A DNA stretch of 64,000 bases from Gimesia benthica (GTDB taxonomy: Bacteria > Planctomycetota > Planctomycetia > Planctomycetales > Planctomycetaceae): assembly GCF_009720525.1 (NCBI RefSeq), contig NZ_CP043930.1, positions 7,266,001 to 7,330,000 of the forward strand, given 5' to 3'. Position numbers and translations under genes: made by a program. Positions 16,722-26,667 of this stretch are shown piece by piece (positions within the stretch are counted from its first letter, which is position 1; each line of letters opens with the position of its first letter). The notes beneath the pieces were generated by a model. That model worked only from the letters and a program-made list of their open reading frames with translations, had not been told where the DNA came from and searched no databases.

Positions 16722-18353
16722 TTATTTCTTGCGGTAGAAGTCCGGCCCCTTACTTCTGTAGCCGGGGGGAGGCAGATCGTCCCAGGGAACGACGCCGACA
16801 CGTTCGGCCCAGGCATCCCATTCGCGGGACATGGTTTCCACCCGCTGCGGTTCGCTTTTCACCAGATCGTGCAGTTCACTGCGGTCCTGGCTCAGATCGT
16901 AGAGCTCCCACTTGTGACCGTTTTCTTTCACCAGCTTCCAGTCACCCTGGCGAATGGCTTTGTTACCTTCGTGTTCCCAGCAAAGCATGCGGGACTTTGT
17001 TGTTTCCGGATGCTGGAAAGTGGGGAGCAGGCTGTTGCCTTCGTAGGGGAAAACAGCCTGATCGTTTTTGGTGGCGGGATATTTCGCACCGGAGATGTCA
17101 ACGCAGGTTGCCATCACATCGATGATGTGTCCCACCTGGTTGGTCCAGCCTCCGGTCTGGTGAATCTGGTCGGGCCAGCGGACGATGAGGGGCGTGGAGA
17201 TGCCGCCTTCGTGCACCCACATTTTGTGGAAGCGGAAGGGGGTGTTACTGCTGTTGGCCCAGCCGACCTCTGCACAGCGGAACGATTCCCGGGTGCCGGT
17301 GATCGCGCCGGGCTGGTGTCCCCGGTCGATGTACTCGGCACTCGCGCCATTGTCGGAGAGAAACAGCACGAGGGTATTGTCTTTCTGTCCCATCTGGTCA
17401 ATTTGCTTCAGGACCTGGCCGATGCCTCGATCCATGCTGGTCACCATGGCTGCATAGACGGCCATGCGCAGATCCCATTCCTCGCGCTCTTTTTCCGAGA
17501 GACTGTCCCAAGCCTGGGCATCGGGATCGCGCGGGGAGAGCGGGCAGTTGATCAGCCCGAGTTGCTGCATGCTCTGGTGTCGTTGTTTGCGAAGAGCATC
17601 CCAGCCGCCCTGATACTGTCCTTTATAGCGGGCGATGTCTTCCGGAAGTGCGTGCAGCGGGAAGTGAGGGGCCGTATAAGCGAGATACATGAAGAAGGGG
17701 TCTGTTTTGTGCTGCTCAGCGTGATCTTTCAGATAGTCGACCGCGCGGTCGCTGAAGGCATCAGTAATGTAGTAACCCGTTTTGGGTGGTTTGATCAGCT
17801 GATTGTCTTCATAGAGCGGACGGGGTGCGAAATAATTGCCCCCACCGCCGGTACCATAGGCGCGATCAAAGCCTCTGCCCAGGGGCCAGTTTTCATTGGC
17901 TTCCCGCATACGATAGGTCAGGTGCCACTTGCCGACGTGATAACAGCGATAGTCGACGGCGGAGAGGACTTCGGCGATGCTGACACAATTCTTACCCAGT
18001 TCTCCCTGGTAGCCGGGAAGGTTATCGTTGCGGTTCATCCAGCCCATGCCTGCCTGGTGCGGATAGAGACCAGTCATCAGCGAGGCCCGGGTGGGACAGC
18101 AGCGTCCCGCGTTATAAAAACGTTTGAATCGCAGCCCCTCGTTGGCCATCTGGTCCAGGTTGGGCGTTTTGATTTCTGAACCGTAACAGCCGAGATCCGA
18201 GAAGCCGAGGTCGTCGGCCATGATCAGGACAATATTCGGGCGTGTTGCGGGAGCGGCCTGAGCGGTCGGAATGATAGAGAGGAGCAGCATGCCGCTGACA
18301 ACAAGCAGGGTGGAGAACCTGAATATCTTTCTGAGGGGCGATGCGGGGATCAT
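16722..18353 (-). CDS. Secreted sulfatase (arylsulfatase A type)
   Basis: A 543-residue sulfatase. The signal peptide is about residues 1-33 (hydrophobic TLLVVSGMLLLSIIPTAQA). The metal ligands are in LIMADDLGFSDLGCYGSE. The formylglycine motif C-C-P-T-R starts at Cys85 and is followed by ASLMTGLYPHQAGMGWM. GKWHLT comes next, and FLSDNGASAE carries the C-terminal metal Asp/Asn. HKMWVHEGGISTPLIVRWP is typical of the arylsulfatase subfamily. The last residues WDDLPPPGYRSKGPDFYRKK lack a visible extra domain. Natural substrate unknown. It is followed, about 105 bases before its end, by the dehydratase gene on the same strand, so the two may share transcription. Confidence 0.95.
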   Translation of the reverse strand: MIPASPLRKIFRFSTLLVVSGMLLLSIIPTAQAAPATRPNIVLIMADDLGFSDLGCYGSEIKTPNLDQMANEGLRFKRFYNAGRCCPTRASLMTGLYPHQAGMGWMNRNDNLPGYQGELGKNCVSIAEVLSAVDYRCYHVGKWHLTYRMREANENWPLGRGFDRAYGTGGGGNYFAPRPLYEDNQLIKPPKTGYYITDAFSDRAVDYLKDHAEQHKTDPFFMYLAYTAPHFPLHALPEDIARYKGQYQGGWDALRKQRHQSMQQLGLINCPLSPRDPDAQAWDSLSEKEREEWDLRMAVYAAMVTSMDRGIGQVLKQIDQMGQKDNTLVLFLSDNGASAEYIDRGHQPGAITGTRESFRCAEVGWANSSNTPFRFHKMWVHEGGISTPLIVRWPDQIHQTGGWTNQVGHIIDVMATCVDISGAKYPATKNDQAVFPYEGNSLLPTFQHPETTKSRMLCWEHEGNKAIRQGDWKLVKENGHKWELYDLSQDRSELHDLVKSEPQRVETMSREWDAWAERVGVVPWDDLPPPGYRSKGPDFYRKK

Positions 18354-18428
18354 AGGGGGTTTACTTTCCTGAAATACGGGCGCGAATCATCGGGAACTGT
18401 TATATTGTCGTGGCATGTAAGAGCTGCG

Positions 18429-19079
18429 TCAACTTTCGGAGATGATAGTGGAGTCAGCCTCGGCGTCCGTGAATGCTTTGCGGATCAGGTTGTTTTTACG
18501 TTCGATACGTCGAGTGCTGCACTTCAATTCGTTTGCGATTTCGGCATTGGTCATGCCGGTCAGCTTCATGGAGATAATGGTCTGGCATTCCACATCGAGT
18601 CGATCGGAGGCTTCTTCCAGTTCCAGTTTGAGCTGCTGATTGACTTCCTCGTAGACAATTTCTTCAAATGCGGCTCCGGAAGTGGAGCCGGTATAGTCAG
18701 TCGCCGTAATCACATTTCCGGCTCCCCGTTTCTGCGTCTGGATCTGTCGCCAGCGTTTGGTGAGTTTGCGGCGGGCGATGGTCATCAGAAATCCCCAGAG
18801 ATCATCCTGGTCGGTGAGGGGCGGTTTCGAAGAATCTTCCAGTCTTCTCCACAGGCTGAGAAAAGCACTTTGCAGAATATCGCTGGCGCCGACATGCAGT
18901 TGCAGTTGAGGCGAAATCCGGCGTTCCACGTAGTCTTTCAGGATCTGGTGAAATCGATCCCAGATCTGCTCAAAGCGAGGCGAGATGGTGGATTGCATCT
19001 CTTCCAGCACGCTTTCCGCGAATACCGAGAGGTCCTGCGAAGAGTCATCAGAGAACACGTCGTCTGGTGGTTGCTGCAT
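18429..19079 (-). CDS. ECF-type RNA polymerase sigma factor (planctomycete group)
   Basis: A 216-residue sigma factor with only regions 2 and 4. Region 2 spans about residues 45-110 (VERRISPQLQLHVGASDILQSAFLSLWRRLED, then LWGFLMTIARRKLTKRWRQ). Region 4 is at 150-205 with LEEASDRLDVECQTIISMKLTGMTNAEIANELKCSTRRIERK as the helix-turn-helix. No transmembrane anti-sigma factor gene is adjacent. The gene is divergent from a lipoprotein and a kinase/WD40 gene, with only 131 bases between starts. ECF groups linked to Ser/Thr kinases are known in planctomycetes, so control by kinase rather than a classical anti-sigma factor is plausible, but it is an inference. Confidence 0.92.
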   Translation of the reverse strand: MQQPPDDVFSDDSSQDLSVFAESVLEEMQSTISPRFEQIWDRFHQILKDYVERRISPQLQLHVGASDILQSAFLSLWRRLEDSSKPPLTDQDDLWGFLMTIARRKLTKRWRQIQTQKRGAGNVITATDYTGSTSGAAFEEIVYEEVNQQLKLELEEASDRLDVECQTIISMKLTGMTNAEIANELKCSTRRIERKNNLIRKAFTDAEADSTIISES

Positions 19080-19210
19080 TTTTAAAAAATTGGAAAAAGA
19101 CTGTCGGATGAGGATTTGTTCTGGGCAGTTACTGATTGAGGGGAAGAAAAAAAGCTTCTTTTTACTGCGTCTGTCAGTTCAATTATCACTTTCCGGTTTG
19201 GAGTAAGTCA

Positions 19211-21553
19211 ATGACTCATCAAGGTTTTCATCCATTTCTCTGGTCTTTTATCAACGTCTGTTTCTCGCGGGGACTGCTTGTGCTTCTGCTGCTGGGAATC
19301 GGCGCAGGTTGTTCCGGGAAACCAGGGGCCGGGGAACTGGCCGAGTTGATGTCGCGTGAGACTCCGCACCCGCTGGCGATCAGCGGTCGGGAACTGACAA
19401 TTCTGTCGCTGGAAGCTGACGGGGACCAGCGCTGGAATGTGGAAGTCGAATGTGAGGAGACTCCCGAGGAAGACTGGCTGCTGAAACTGGATCCCTCAGC
19501 GAAACTGCAGGGGGAGGACTCTCTGAAACAGAAGTACGAGGCTGCGCTTCAGACCTTACAGAACTTACGTGCGCCCGAAAGTCAGAAATGGAATCCGCTG
19601 AGTCGAAAGCTCGAGCAGTTTACTTTTCCGGAACTGTTTCAGCTGAGCTGCCGCAAGGGAGAGCCAGTTAAATGGAAGGCGACGGTGCTTGTGGACCGAT
19701 CGGGGAAAGAGACTCAACTGACCCTGTCTGATCTGCAACTGTCGGATGGGACGTCTGTACGCAATCTGATTGCCCGCTCCTCTCTGCCGTCCGAGGCGGT
19801 GCTGGCGGATGGAGGGCCGCTCGACCCCTTACGTCAGTATCGAGAATTGCAGGCAGAAATTGTATCGGGAGTCGCGCAGGCAAGTGCAGAGATGGAGCAG
19901 AGACTGCTGAAGGAAAAGCAGGCACTGGAAAAACTGGTTCGACATTCCCTGCCACTTTCGGGAAAACTCTTTCCAGCGCAGTCGGAGTCGGAAGCCGTTG
20001 TTTTCCTGCATGAACGGGGGAAGACGGTGACCAGCCTGAATGCGGTGGCCATCGATCAGAAAGATCCGCTGTCACGGGTGGTCTTCCGCGGTGCTTTGTC
20101 TCTGCCTCCGGTGAATTCAGACGCGTCACAGAAGCTACGTCGGGTTCATGACGGCTGGATGTTGATCCTCAACAACGAAGATCCCAGTCTCTCGCGGATG
20201 GCACGCAAGTTACGGGAAAACCGGATTCTGTTTTACGACCCCACCAGTAATTTGTATCAACTGTCCGATGCACGCCGAAGCGAGACTCTGCAGGCAGCGA
20301 CCGATTCAGAGGTGTCGCAAGCATTCGTGGGGAGAAGTCGTGAGCAGGACATCGTGGAAGGGGCACAATACACGGGGCGCGAGTCCATCATCGGCCAGGC
20401 AGACCGGGCGGTGGTCATCTTGATTACCGGCTATGAAGCGGAGACGGGGAACATGCGCGTGGTCATCGAAGATGCGCAGACCCCTTATACCTTTGCGGTC
20501 TTTGAAGGCAAATTGCAGCTGGAGGCACCGCATCATCTGGGAATCCCGATTCGGCTGCAGCAGGTCACCTGCCATATGCATCCCAGTCAACGCAAACCAA
20601 AATCGGGACTCTTTAGCCGTAATGCTCGCAGTGAACTGTTACTGATTCCCGTCGAACAGGGATTCCGGGGCCGGTTTGCCGATGCGGAGGTCATGTTCGA
20701 ACGTCGTTCCGGTGACTCTGAGGTCATCGCTGCCGAACAACGCTGGCAGAATACCCTGGTGCCGGGTGCGGCGTGGCGGGGTGTGACGAAATGGCGAGAC
20801 GAAGCAGTGAAGCAGGTCACCCTGCGTGTGGCAGAAGTGCGCGATCAGGGAAAATATGTGCGGCTCACCCTTGCGCGGGACGACGAACCGGTGCAGCAGG
20901 TCGTTTACGAGGGTTCTCTGCTCAACGGGAACGGGATGATTGATGGCTACGGTCTGGTGATGCAGCAGTATGGGGCCGCGACGATTTATGAACACGACTA
21001 CTTCGGCGTCTTCTTCAGTCGCTGGGAGTCTGAAGATAAAAAAGTCTTTCGCATCTCACCCGATGGCAAGAATCTGTATGGCGTGAGTTCCGGAGGGGAA
21101 ATGTTGACTCTGGAGCGGGATGCTGCTGTGGAAAGTACAGATCAACTGGCGACCAAAGCACGTAAAGAGGTCTGGCAAACGGTACTGACTCCAGGGAAGA
21201 TATGGGAAGGGACCATCAGAAGTCTGAAGCATAAACAGACGGCTGAAGTGAAAATGATTGTTCGTGGTTTTGAATTAGAAGGAAAACAGGTTACCTTGGA
21301 ACTGGTGCCTAAGGTTCAGCAGAAAGTAAAAGTAGTGTTTGAGGGGAGCCTGGATACTTCGGATCGAGGGACGAACGGTTTTGGACTGGTGTTGAAGAAA
21401 AAACAGAAAGTATCGGGGCCTGGAAATGTATTTGGTAACTGGGACACGCAGTTGCAGTTTCGCCTGGATGCGACGGGCAAACGCTTATTGGGACGGACGA
21501 ACGATCATGGCGATGTGGAATACCTTGATCTGCGGTTGCTGGAAACGAAGTAG
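19211..21553 (+). CDS. Large lipoprotein of unknown function
   Basis: A 780-residue protein with a lipoprotein signal: hydrophobic residues 13-33 (RGLLVLLLLGIGAGC) and a lipobox G-A-G-C, with Cys about residue 34. The mature part has a coiled-coil near 220-260 (ASAEMEQRLLKEKQALEKL). At least three related beta-rich segments follow, each with a block like W-(E/R)-G-(T/V) ... K-Q-V-T-L-x-V ... V-V-(F/Y)-E-G-S-L (about 480-560, 610-680, 700-780), suggesting repeated domains. I do not know the family. The start at 19211 is chosen for the GGAG eight bases upstream; the longer frame to 19136 adds 25 residues before the signal. It is followed 50 bases later by the kinase gene, so the two may form an operon. 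Confidence 0.8.
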   Translation: MTHQGFHPFLWSFINVCFSRGLLVLLLLGIGAGCSGKPGAGELAELMSRETPHPLAISGRELTILSLEADGDQRWNVEVECEETPEEDWLLKLDPSAKLQGEDSLKQKYEAALQTLQNLRAPESQKWNPLSRKLEQFTFPELFQLSCRKGEPVKWKATVLVDRSGKETQLTLSDLQLSDGTSVRNLIARSSLPSEAVLADGGPLDPLRQYRELQAEIVSGVAQASAEMEQRLLKEKQALEKLVRHSLPLSGKLFPAQSESEAVVFLHERGKTVTSLNAVAIDQKDPLSRVVFRGALSLPPVNSDASQKLRRVHDGWMLILNNEDPSLSRMARKLRENRILFYDPTSNLYQLSDARRSETLQAATDSEVSQAFVGRSREQDIVEGAQYTGRESIIGQADRAVVILITGYEAETGNMRVVIEDAQTPYTFAVFEGKLQLEAPHHLGIPIRLQQVTCHMHPSQRKPKSGLFSRNARSELLLIPVEQGFRGRFADAEVMFERRSGDSEVIAAEQRWQNTLVPGAAWRGVTKWRDEAVKQVTLRVAEVRDQGKYVRLTLARDDEPVQQVVYEGSLLNGNGMIDGYGLVMQQYGAATIYEHDYFGVFFSRWESEDKKVFRISPDGKNLYGVSSGGEMLTLERDAAVESTDQLATKARKEVWQTVLTPGKIWEGTIRSLKHKQTAEVKMIVRGFELEGKQVTLELVPKVQQKVKVVFEGSLDTSDRGTNGFGLVLKKKQKVSGPGNVFGNWDTQLQFRLDATGKRLLGRTNDHGDVEYLDLRLLETK

Positions 21554-21603
21554 AGCCAAAGAACTGGCCTGTCTCATTCGATCCAATTCATTCAGGAAAC
21601 TCC

Positions 21604-24600
21604 ATGATTGATCAACTGCGGTTCGATGATTATCTGGAAATCGATTCGGTCTGCGATGCTTATGAATCAGGCTGGACGCCGGACAGTGCGCTGACTTTAA
21701 AATCTGTCCTTGAGCAGTGCCCGGTACCACTACGGCGTTTTGCCTTCCTGGAACTGTTGAAGGTGGATGTCGAATTGCGGCAGTTAAAAGGAGTACCCGC
21801 AGCCCGCATCGATTATCTGAAGCTGTATCCCGAATATCGCGAGGCGATCGATGCGGTGATTGAGACAGCGGCGACGGAACCGCAGGCGACGCTGGTTTCA
21901 TCCAGTCTGGCATCCGCGGAAGAGGGGCTGACAGAAACGGAAAACGCTGGAGCGACTGAATCCCACTTCGGTCGCTTTATTCTCAAGTCCGAGTTGGGGC
22001 GGGGGGCCTTCGGGACGGTGTTCCTGGCCTACGATCCGACACTGGATCGCGAGGTGGCCTTGAAACTGCCCCGTTTCGATCAACAGGATCGGGAGCGAAT
22101 CGATCGATTTCTGGCTGAAGCACAGATCGCCGCCCAGTTGCAGCATCCGCACATTGTGGCTGTCTGGGAGCGGGGACAGGTTGGGGATCAGTATTATATT
22201 TCCGCTGCGTACGTCCAGGGCGAAACGCTAAAAGAGTACCTCGATCGCACACGCCCTGCAATCCGTCAGGCGGTCACCTGGATCCGGGATCTGGCAGAAG
22301 CGCTGGCTTACGCGCATGAGCAGAATATCATTCATCGGGATATGAAGCCGGCCAATGTGATTATCAACGCGCGTCAGCGTCCAATGATTATGGATTTCGG
22401 ACTGGCCAAGCGGATTGACCAGGAACTCGATCTGACCTCCGATGGTCTGATCATGGGGACTCCTGCCTACATGTCGCCCGAACAGGCGCGAGGACAGACT
22501 CAGGAACTGGGGAAACAGAGCGATCAGTATTCACTGGGGGGCATCTTTTATGAACTGTTGACGGGCAAGCCTCGCTGGTCGGGCAAGACGCACGCCGTGT
22601 TGCTTCAACTGCAGACAGATCCGCCTCCCCCTGAGATCGCAGGTCCCGAGACTCCGATCCCCGTGGACCTGATTGCCGTTTGTCAGAAAATGCTGGAGCC
22701 TGCTCGCGAGGATCGCTATCCGGACTGTCAGGCGATTGCCGATGATCTCACCCGCTGGCTGGACGGGCATCCTGTTTCGGTGCGTCGCGTATCGCAGTTC
22801 GAACGATTTACCAGATGGTGTCAACGGAACAGGGTGATCAGTAGCCTGATTCTCTCGAGTGCGCTGATACTCGTGGTCAGTCTGACGGTTGTTTCTTTTT
22901 CCCTGTTTGCAGCATCCGAAGCCCGTGATGAAGCCCGGCAGAACCTGGCTTATGCGGAGATTCAGGAAAAAGAGGCTGTCAGTGAGAGGGACAATGCCCT
23001 GATAGCGGCGGAGGAGCAGCGTAAAGAGTCGGCGCGGAACAGCCTATTGCTGGCGGGATACAATATACGTGCAGGACGCTTTTATGAAGCGGAAGAACTG
23101 CTGAAAGCCGTCGATCCGCAGGATCGTGGTTGGGTCTGGAAACTGCAGTCCGCGCGGATTCCACGGGTATTGTGTACGATTCCCCATCCGGATGGGCAGG
23201 AGTTTAAAAATGCGAACGTCTATTTTGACGATTCAGGGGAGAAGCTGGCGCTGGCGCATGTGGTCGATGACCGCGCCGTGACCTGGATCTGTGATGCCCG
23301 TACGGGAAAATTCCTGCAGCGTGTGGGGGACGATTATCATTTTGTGGCGCCGGGGGGAATCGGTTTCACAAAAGGGGGGCGTTATCTGCTGGTGAATTTG
23401 CGGAACCGGATGCCCAACGGACTGCCTTCCGAAGGGAAGCTGGGCGTGTACGACGTCGAGCAAAATAAAATCATTGCCACTCGGGAGAAGATTCGCAATT
23501 TTTCTCCCAGCCGATTAGAGTCCGAACAGGTCGTGCTGCAGAAAATCAATGAGAAGGGGCAGACGCATTACCTGTCCTGGAACTTCATTACAGGAAAAGA
23601 GGTCGATCATGGGACCGGGCCGTATTGTCTGCCTTTCAATTTCAGCGTGAACCCGGAGGGAACCGAACTGGCACTGCGTCATAAAAACCTGGTCTCAATA
23701 GGTACGGCTGACCAGGAGCAGACGGTATCCCGGACAATCATGGTTCGCCTGGGCGCGACTCACTGGAATGTCTCTCAGGATCAGAAGTACGTGGTGGGGC
23801 AGCTCAGAGATCCCTGGCCCTGGAACCGACGCAATAAAATGATTCCCGCGGGTCAGGCCGCGGTTGTGCAGTTTCCGGCACGGATGATTTCGGTACTGGA
23901 AACTGATGATTCCGTGGCGCATGCCCTGTTTCAGTATGCCGAGTTGCAGAGTATGACATTAAATACCTTTAACCAGGCCAGTGGTTTTGCGCTCTCCACG
24001 AACGATCGCTACGTGGTTTTGAATTCCGGGAACACCGAAAGTTCGATTCCCCAGAAAAAAGAGATCTGCTGGTGGCACAGAGAGACCGGGGAATACCTGG
24101 GAAAAGCGATGGGGACGGCAGTCAGTCCAACAGGCGAACAGTTCGCGACCATCGAAGCCAAGGCGGTCAGGGTCCGCGAAGCACCACTGCGCATCCGCCG
24201 GTTTCACTCAGAGACTGTGGAGACAGAGCTGGCCAAATGGGAGCCCGTTCAGCCTCACAAACGGAACCGCGTCTATCCGAATATCCTGTATGATCAGGAA
24301 GAACCCTGGGTGGTAATGATCCATGATCAGGGGCAGGATACTGTGGACCTCGAAACGCGGGTTGTCAGTCTGAAGCATGCCTCGGACATCTTTTATGAAC
24401 AGGCCCGTCGCGTTGCCTTTCACGCACCCACGGGGATTCTGGCGTTGATCAATGGGAATGATTTCCTGGATCTGTTCTCGCTGAGGACCGGTGAGCAGGT
24501 CGCTCATCTTCGCTGTGATCCCTGGCCCGTCAATACTGACCTGGATTTTCATCCCGACGGAAACCTGCTGGCAGTAGGGCACGCCGATGCACTCGTGATC

Positions 24601-25122
24601 TGGTCGATTCCGGAGCAGAAGATCATCCATCGCAATCACGATCTCAAATTCATGGAGGAAGGAAATGGCAAGCTGCGATTTACCCCGGATGGAAAATACC
24701 TGTTCATTTATGGAAAACGTATCGACACCAGGACCTGGCAGCCGACGGCAGAGCAACCCTTTGAAACGAACCGACCAATAAAGTTTTCACCGGACAGCAG
24801 GCTGCTGTCGATCGATACCCGGGAGGGACTGGTGCAGATTCACGAGGTCGAAACTGGTCAAATGGTGCATCAGATCGGAACCGATGCGCAGGCGGTTTAT
24901 TCTCAGTTTCATCCCCGCGAGCCGTTACTGGCGGTCGCACGCAGTGACGGGCAACTGGAGATCTTTGATACACGCACCTGGGATCTCGTACTCGATGAGC
25001 CACTGCCTCGCGGCGAACTGGTGGATCTGGTTTTCAGTGCCGCCGGGGATTCCCTGGCCGTGGGGGTCCAGGCAAAGGGGACACGGCGTTGGTTCGAATT
25101 TTCCAGTCGACAGTCTGAATGA
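21604..25122 (+). CDS. Ser/Thr kinase fused to WD40-like beta-propeller
   Basis: A 1172-residue membrane kinase. Residues 1-120 are helical and may be a binding domain. The kinase domain begins at 122 (FGRFILKSELGRGAFGTVF), with ATP-site Lys in VALKLPR, catalytic HRDMKPAN at 244-251, MDFGLAKR, and GTPAYMSPEQARG. All catalytic residues are intact. A transmembrane helix lies near 412-440 (VISSLILSSALILVVSLTVV), then a coiled-coil to about 480. The rest (to the end) is a propeller of weak WD40-like repeats, for example LDFHPDGNLLAVGHADALVIW and IKFSPDSRLLSIDTREGLVQI, expected outside the cytoplasmic membrane. It is likely a sensor kinase whose signal is bound by the propeller. Divergence from the ECF sigma factor suggests a linked pathway. 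Confidence 0.93.
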   Translation: MIDQLRFDDYLEIDSVCDAYESGWTPDSALTLKSVLEQCPVPLRRFAFLELLKVDVELRQLKGVPAARIDYLKLYPEYREAIDAVIETAATEPQATLVSSSLASAEEGLTETENAGATESHFGRFILKSELGRGAFGTVFLAYDPTLDREVALKLPRFDQQDRERIDRFLAEAQIAAQLQHPHIVAVWERGQVGDQYYISAAYVQGETLKEYLDRTRPAIRQAVTWIRDLAEALAYAHEQNIIHRDMKPANVIINARQRPMIMDFGLAKRIDQELDLTSDGLIMGTPAYMSPEQARGQTQELGKQSDQYSLGGIFYELLTGKPRWSGKTHAVLLQLQTDPPPPEIAGPETPIPVDLIAVCQKMLEPAREDRYPDCQAIADDLTRWLDGHPVSVRRVSQFERFTRWCQRNRVISSLILSSALILVVSLTVVSFSLFAASEARDEARQNLAYAEIQEKEAVSERDNALIAAEEQRKESARNSLLLAGYNIRAGRFYEAEELLKAVDPQDRGWVWKLQSARIPRVLCTIPHPDGQEFKNANVYFDDSGEKLALAHVVDDRAVTWICDARTGKFLQRVGDDYHFVAPGGIGFTKGGRYLLVNLRNRMPNGLPSEGKLGVYDVEQNKIIATREKIRNFSPSRLESEQVVLQKINEKGQTHYLSWNFITGKEVDHGTGPYCLPFNFSVNPEGTELALRHKNLVSIGTADQEQTVSRTIMVRLGATHWNVSQDQKYVVGQLRDPWPWNRRNKMIPAGQAAVVQFPARMISVLETDDSVAHALFQYAELQSMTLNTFNQASGFALSTNDRYVVLNSGNTESSIPQKKEICWWHRETGEYLGKAMGTAVSPTGEQFATIEAKAVRVREAPLRIRRFHSETVETELAKWEPVQPHKRNRVYPNILYDQEEPWVVMIHDQGQDTVDLETRVVSLKHASDIFYEQARRVAFHAPTGILALINGNDFLDLFSLRTGEQVAHLRCDPWPVNTDLDFHPDGNLLAVGHADALVIWSIPEQKIIHRNHDLKFMEEGNGKLRFTPDGKYLFIYGKRIDTRTWQPTAEQPFETNRPIKFSPDSRLLSIDTREGLVQIHEVETGQMVHQIGTDAQAVYSQFHPREPLLAVARSDGQLEIFDTRTWDLVLDEPLPRGELVDLVFSAAGDSLAVGVQAKGTRRWFEFSSRQSE

Positions 25123-25221
25123 GCCGAGTGTGCGACAGATGCTCTATGAGAGTACTAGAGCTTCCGGTATTATTGCCTGAGTTACAGAAATGAATCATAC
25201 GCAGTACGCCAGGCGTTCCCC

Positions 25222-25737
25222 ATGTCATTCGATATACAACCCACACTGACCGGCAGGCTGGTGAAACTGCGTCCTCTGCAGGAGGACGATTATGACGCTT
25301 TGTTTGCGGTTGCCTCTGATCCGTTGATCTGGGAACAGCATCCGGCGTCTGACCGTTACCAGCCGGAGGTGTTTCAGAAATTCTTCCGGGACGCGATGGA
25401 ATCGGGCGGGGCGTTGCTGGCGATCGATCAGGCGACCGGTGCCGTGATCGGTTCTTCACGCTACCACGGATATAACGAGAGTGCCTCCGAAGTGGAGATC
25501 GGCTGGACTTTTCTGGCACGTTCGCACTGGGGCGGACCGTTTAACGGCGAAATGAAGCAGCTGATGCTGCAGCACGCATTTCAGTTTGTGGATTCGGTGA
25601 TCTTTCTGATCGGACCGGAAAACATTCGTTCGCAGCGGGCGGTGGAAAAGATCGGCGGAGTTCGTGACGGCAGCCGAACCGATGGATCGGGGATGGAGAG
25701 CTGGCTGTATCGGATCCGTGCGGGGCAAGAGAATTAG
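25222..25737 (+). CDS. GNAT-family N-acetyltransferase (RimJ/RimL-like)
   Basis: A 171-residue acetyltransferase. It starts with the typical TLTGRLVKLRPLQEDDYDAL, then GALLAIDQATGAVIGSSRY and VEIGWTFLARSHWGGPFNGEMKQLML. The acetyl-CoA-binding region ends in GPENIRSQRAVEKIGGVRDG, the usual N-x-x-S-x-x-x-x-E-K-x-G pattern. The substrate is unknown; the subfamily contains ribosomal-protein acetyltransferases and small-molecule acetyltransferases. It lies 100 bases after the kinase/WD40 gene and is convergent with the lipoprotein gene that follows. Confidence 0.9.
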   Translation: MSFDIQPTLTGRLVKLRPLQEDDYDALFAVASDPLIWEQHPASDRYQPEVFQKFFRDAMESGGALLAIDQATGAVIGSSRYHGYNESASEVEIGWTFLARSHWGGPFNGEMKQLMLQHAFQFVDSVIFLIGPENIRSQRAVEKIGGVRDGSRTDGSGMESWLYRIRAGQEN

Positions 25738-25779
25738 TCAGGCCGGTTTATTCTGAACTGTTTAAAAAGCAGAGCCGGC

Positions 25780-26667
25780 TTAGTTCGTCGGCTTCGCTGA
25801 TTCTGTCTCAGCCTGTTCGGCAGACGTTTCGACGGCTTTGAGCAGTGATTTCAGTTCGGGCTGCAGGGGCTGCATCTCGGGATCTTCAATTAATGACCGC
25901 AGACGCTGCAGGGCTTCGGCGCGGCTGGCTTCTGGCAGAGCGGGCAGGATTACCGGGTAGGTGTCCTGCATGTAGCTGAGGAGCCTTTTGAGTTCCGAGG
26001 TGCGATAGAGGTGTGATTCGGTCAGGACTTTCAGATTGGCGATCACCACCGTTGCCAGATTCTTTCGCACGTTGTCCAGGCTTTCCATGCGCGTGGGGTA
26101 GGTGGGATCATTCTTATCCAGTGTGGGCAGAAATTCGTTGATGAGCTGCACAATGGTGGCGGATAAACGCAGGGTGGAGCCGATCATTTCGATCAGTTCG
26201 CTGTCGGCGACTTTCTGGTCTGCAAATGCGGTGGCATAGAGAACCAGGATCTGATTACTGGACTGCATCAGCAGGATGGCTTCATGCACGCGGACTTCGA
26301 TGGGGGAACCTTCGTTCTGATACAGGTCCAGATTCTCGGCTGAGGTGATCCGGTCGAAGAGCTTGCCGGACTGAGGGCTCTGGTAACGCGGAAGCAGCGC
26401 GGCGTCCTCTTTGGTCAGCTTGCCCAGGGCTTCGGCCGCCTGCTGCATGTCACTGCCGGTCCAGTTGCGATCGTGGGCGGGGACTCCGGCTTCCAGATAC
26501 TCAGCTAACGGCAATGAATGATCGTCGGGAACCTGATTATCACTGGCTGGGGCGACAGGCAGTGGGGGATCGGTGGCTACAGAATCGGCAGAGTCTGAAC
26601 AGCCAGTCAATCCGATCAGGGAGAGTAGTATGATCAAAAGTGAGCTGTGGGAGATTGAAGATTGCAA
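25780..26667 (-). CDS. Hypothetical lipoprotein
   Basis: A 295-residue exported lipoprotein. The signal peptide has a hydrophobic core SLLIILLSLIGLTG and a lipobox L-T-G-C, giving Cys23 as the likely acylated residue. A Pro/Asp-rich linker runs to about 50. The body is mostly helical (for example NLATVVIANLKVLTESHLYRTSELKRLLSY), with no motif I recognise. The ribosome site GAGGT lies about ten bases before the ATG. It is convergent with the acetyltransferase gene and divergent from the downstream kinase gene. Confidence 0.75.
   Translation of the reverse strand: MQSSISHSSLLIILLSLIGLTGCSDSADSVATDPPLPVAPASDNQVPDDHSLPLAEYLEAGVPAHDRNWTGSDMQQAAEALGKLTKEDAALLPRYQSPQSGKLFDRITSAENLDLYQNEGSPIEVRVHEAILLMQSSNQILVLYATAFADQKVADSELIEMIGSTLRLSATIVQLINEFLPTLDKNDPTYPTRMESLDNVRKNLATVVIANLKVLTESHLYRTSELKRLLSYMQDTYPVILPALPEASRAEALQRLRSLIEDPEMQPLQPELKSLLKAVETSAEQAETESAKPTN

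Noticed and set aside
16869..18179. 436-codon open frame opposite the second sulfatase
   Set aside because: It is an antisense shadow of a gene with clear sulfatase motifs; long antisense frames recur here opposite many well-supported genes (for example 1841-2749, 8434-9291, 33605-34750 and 40518-41381).
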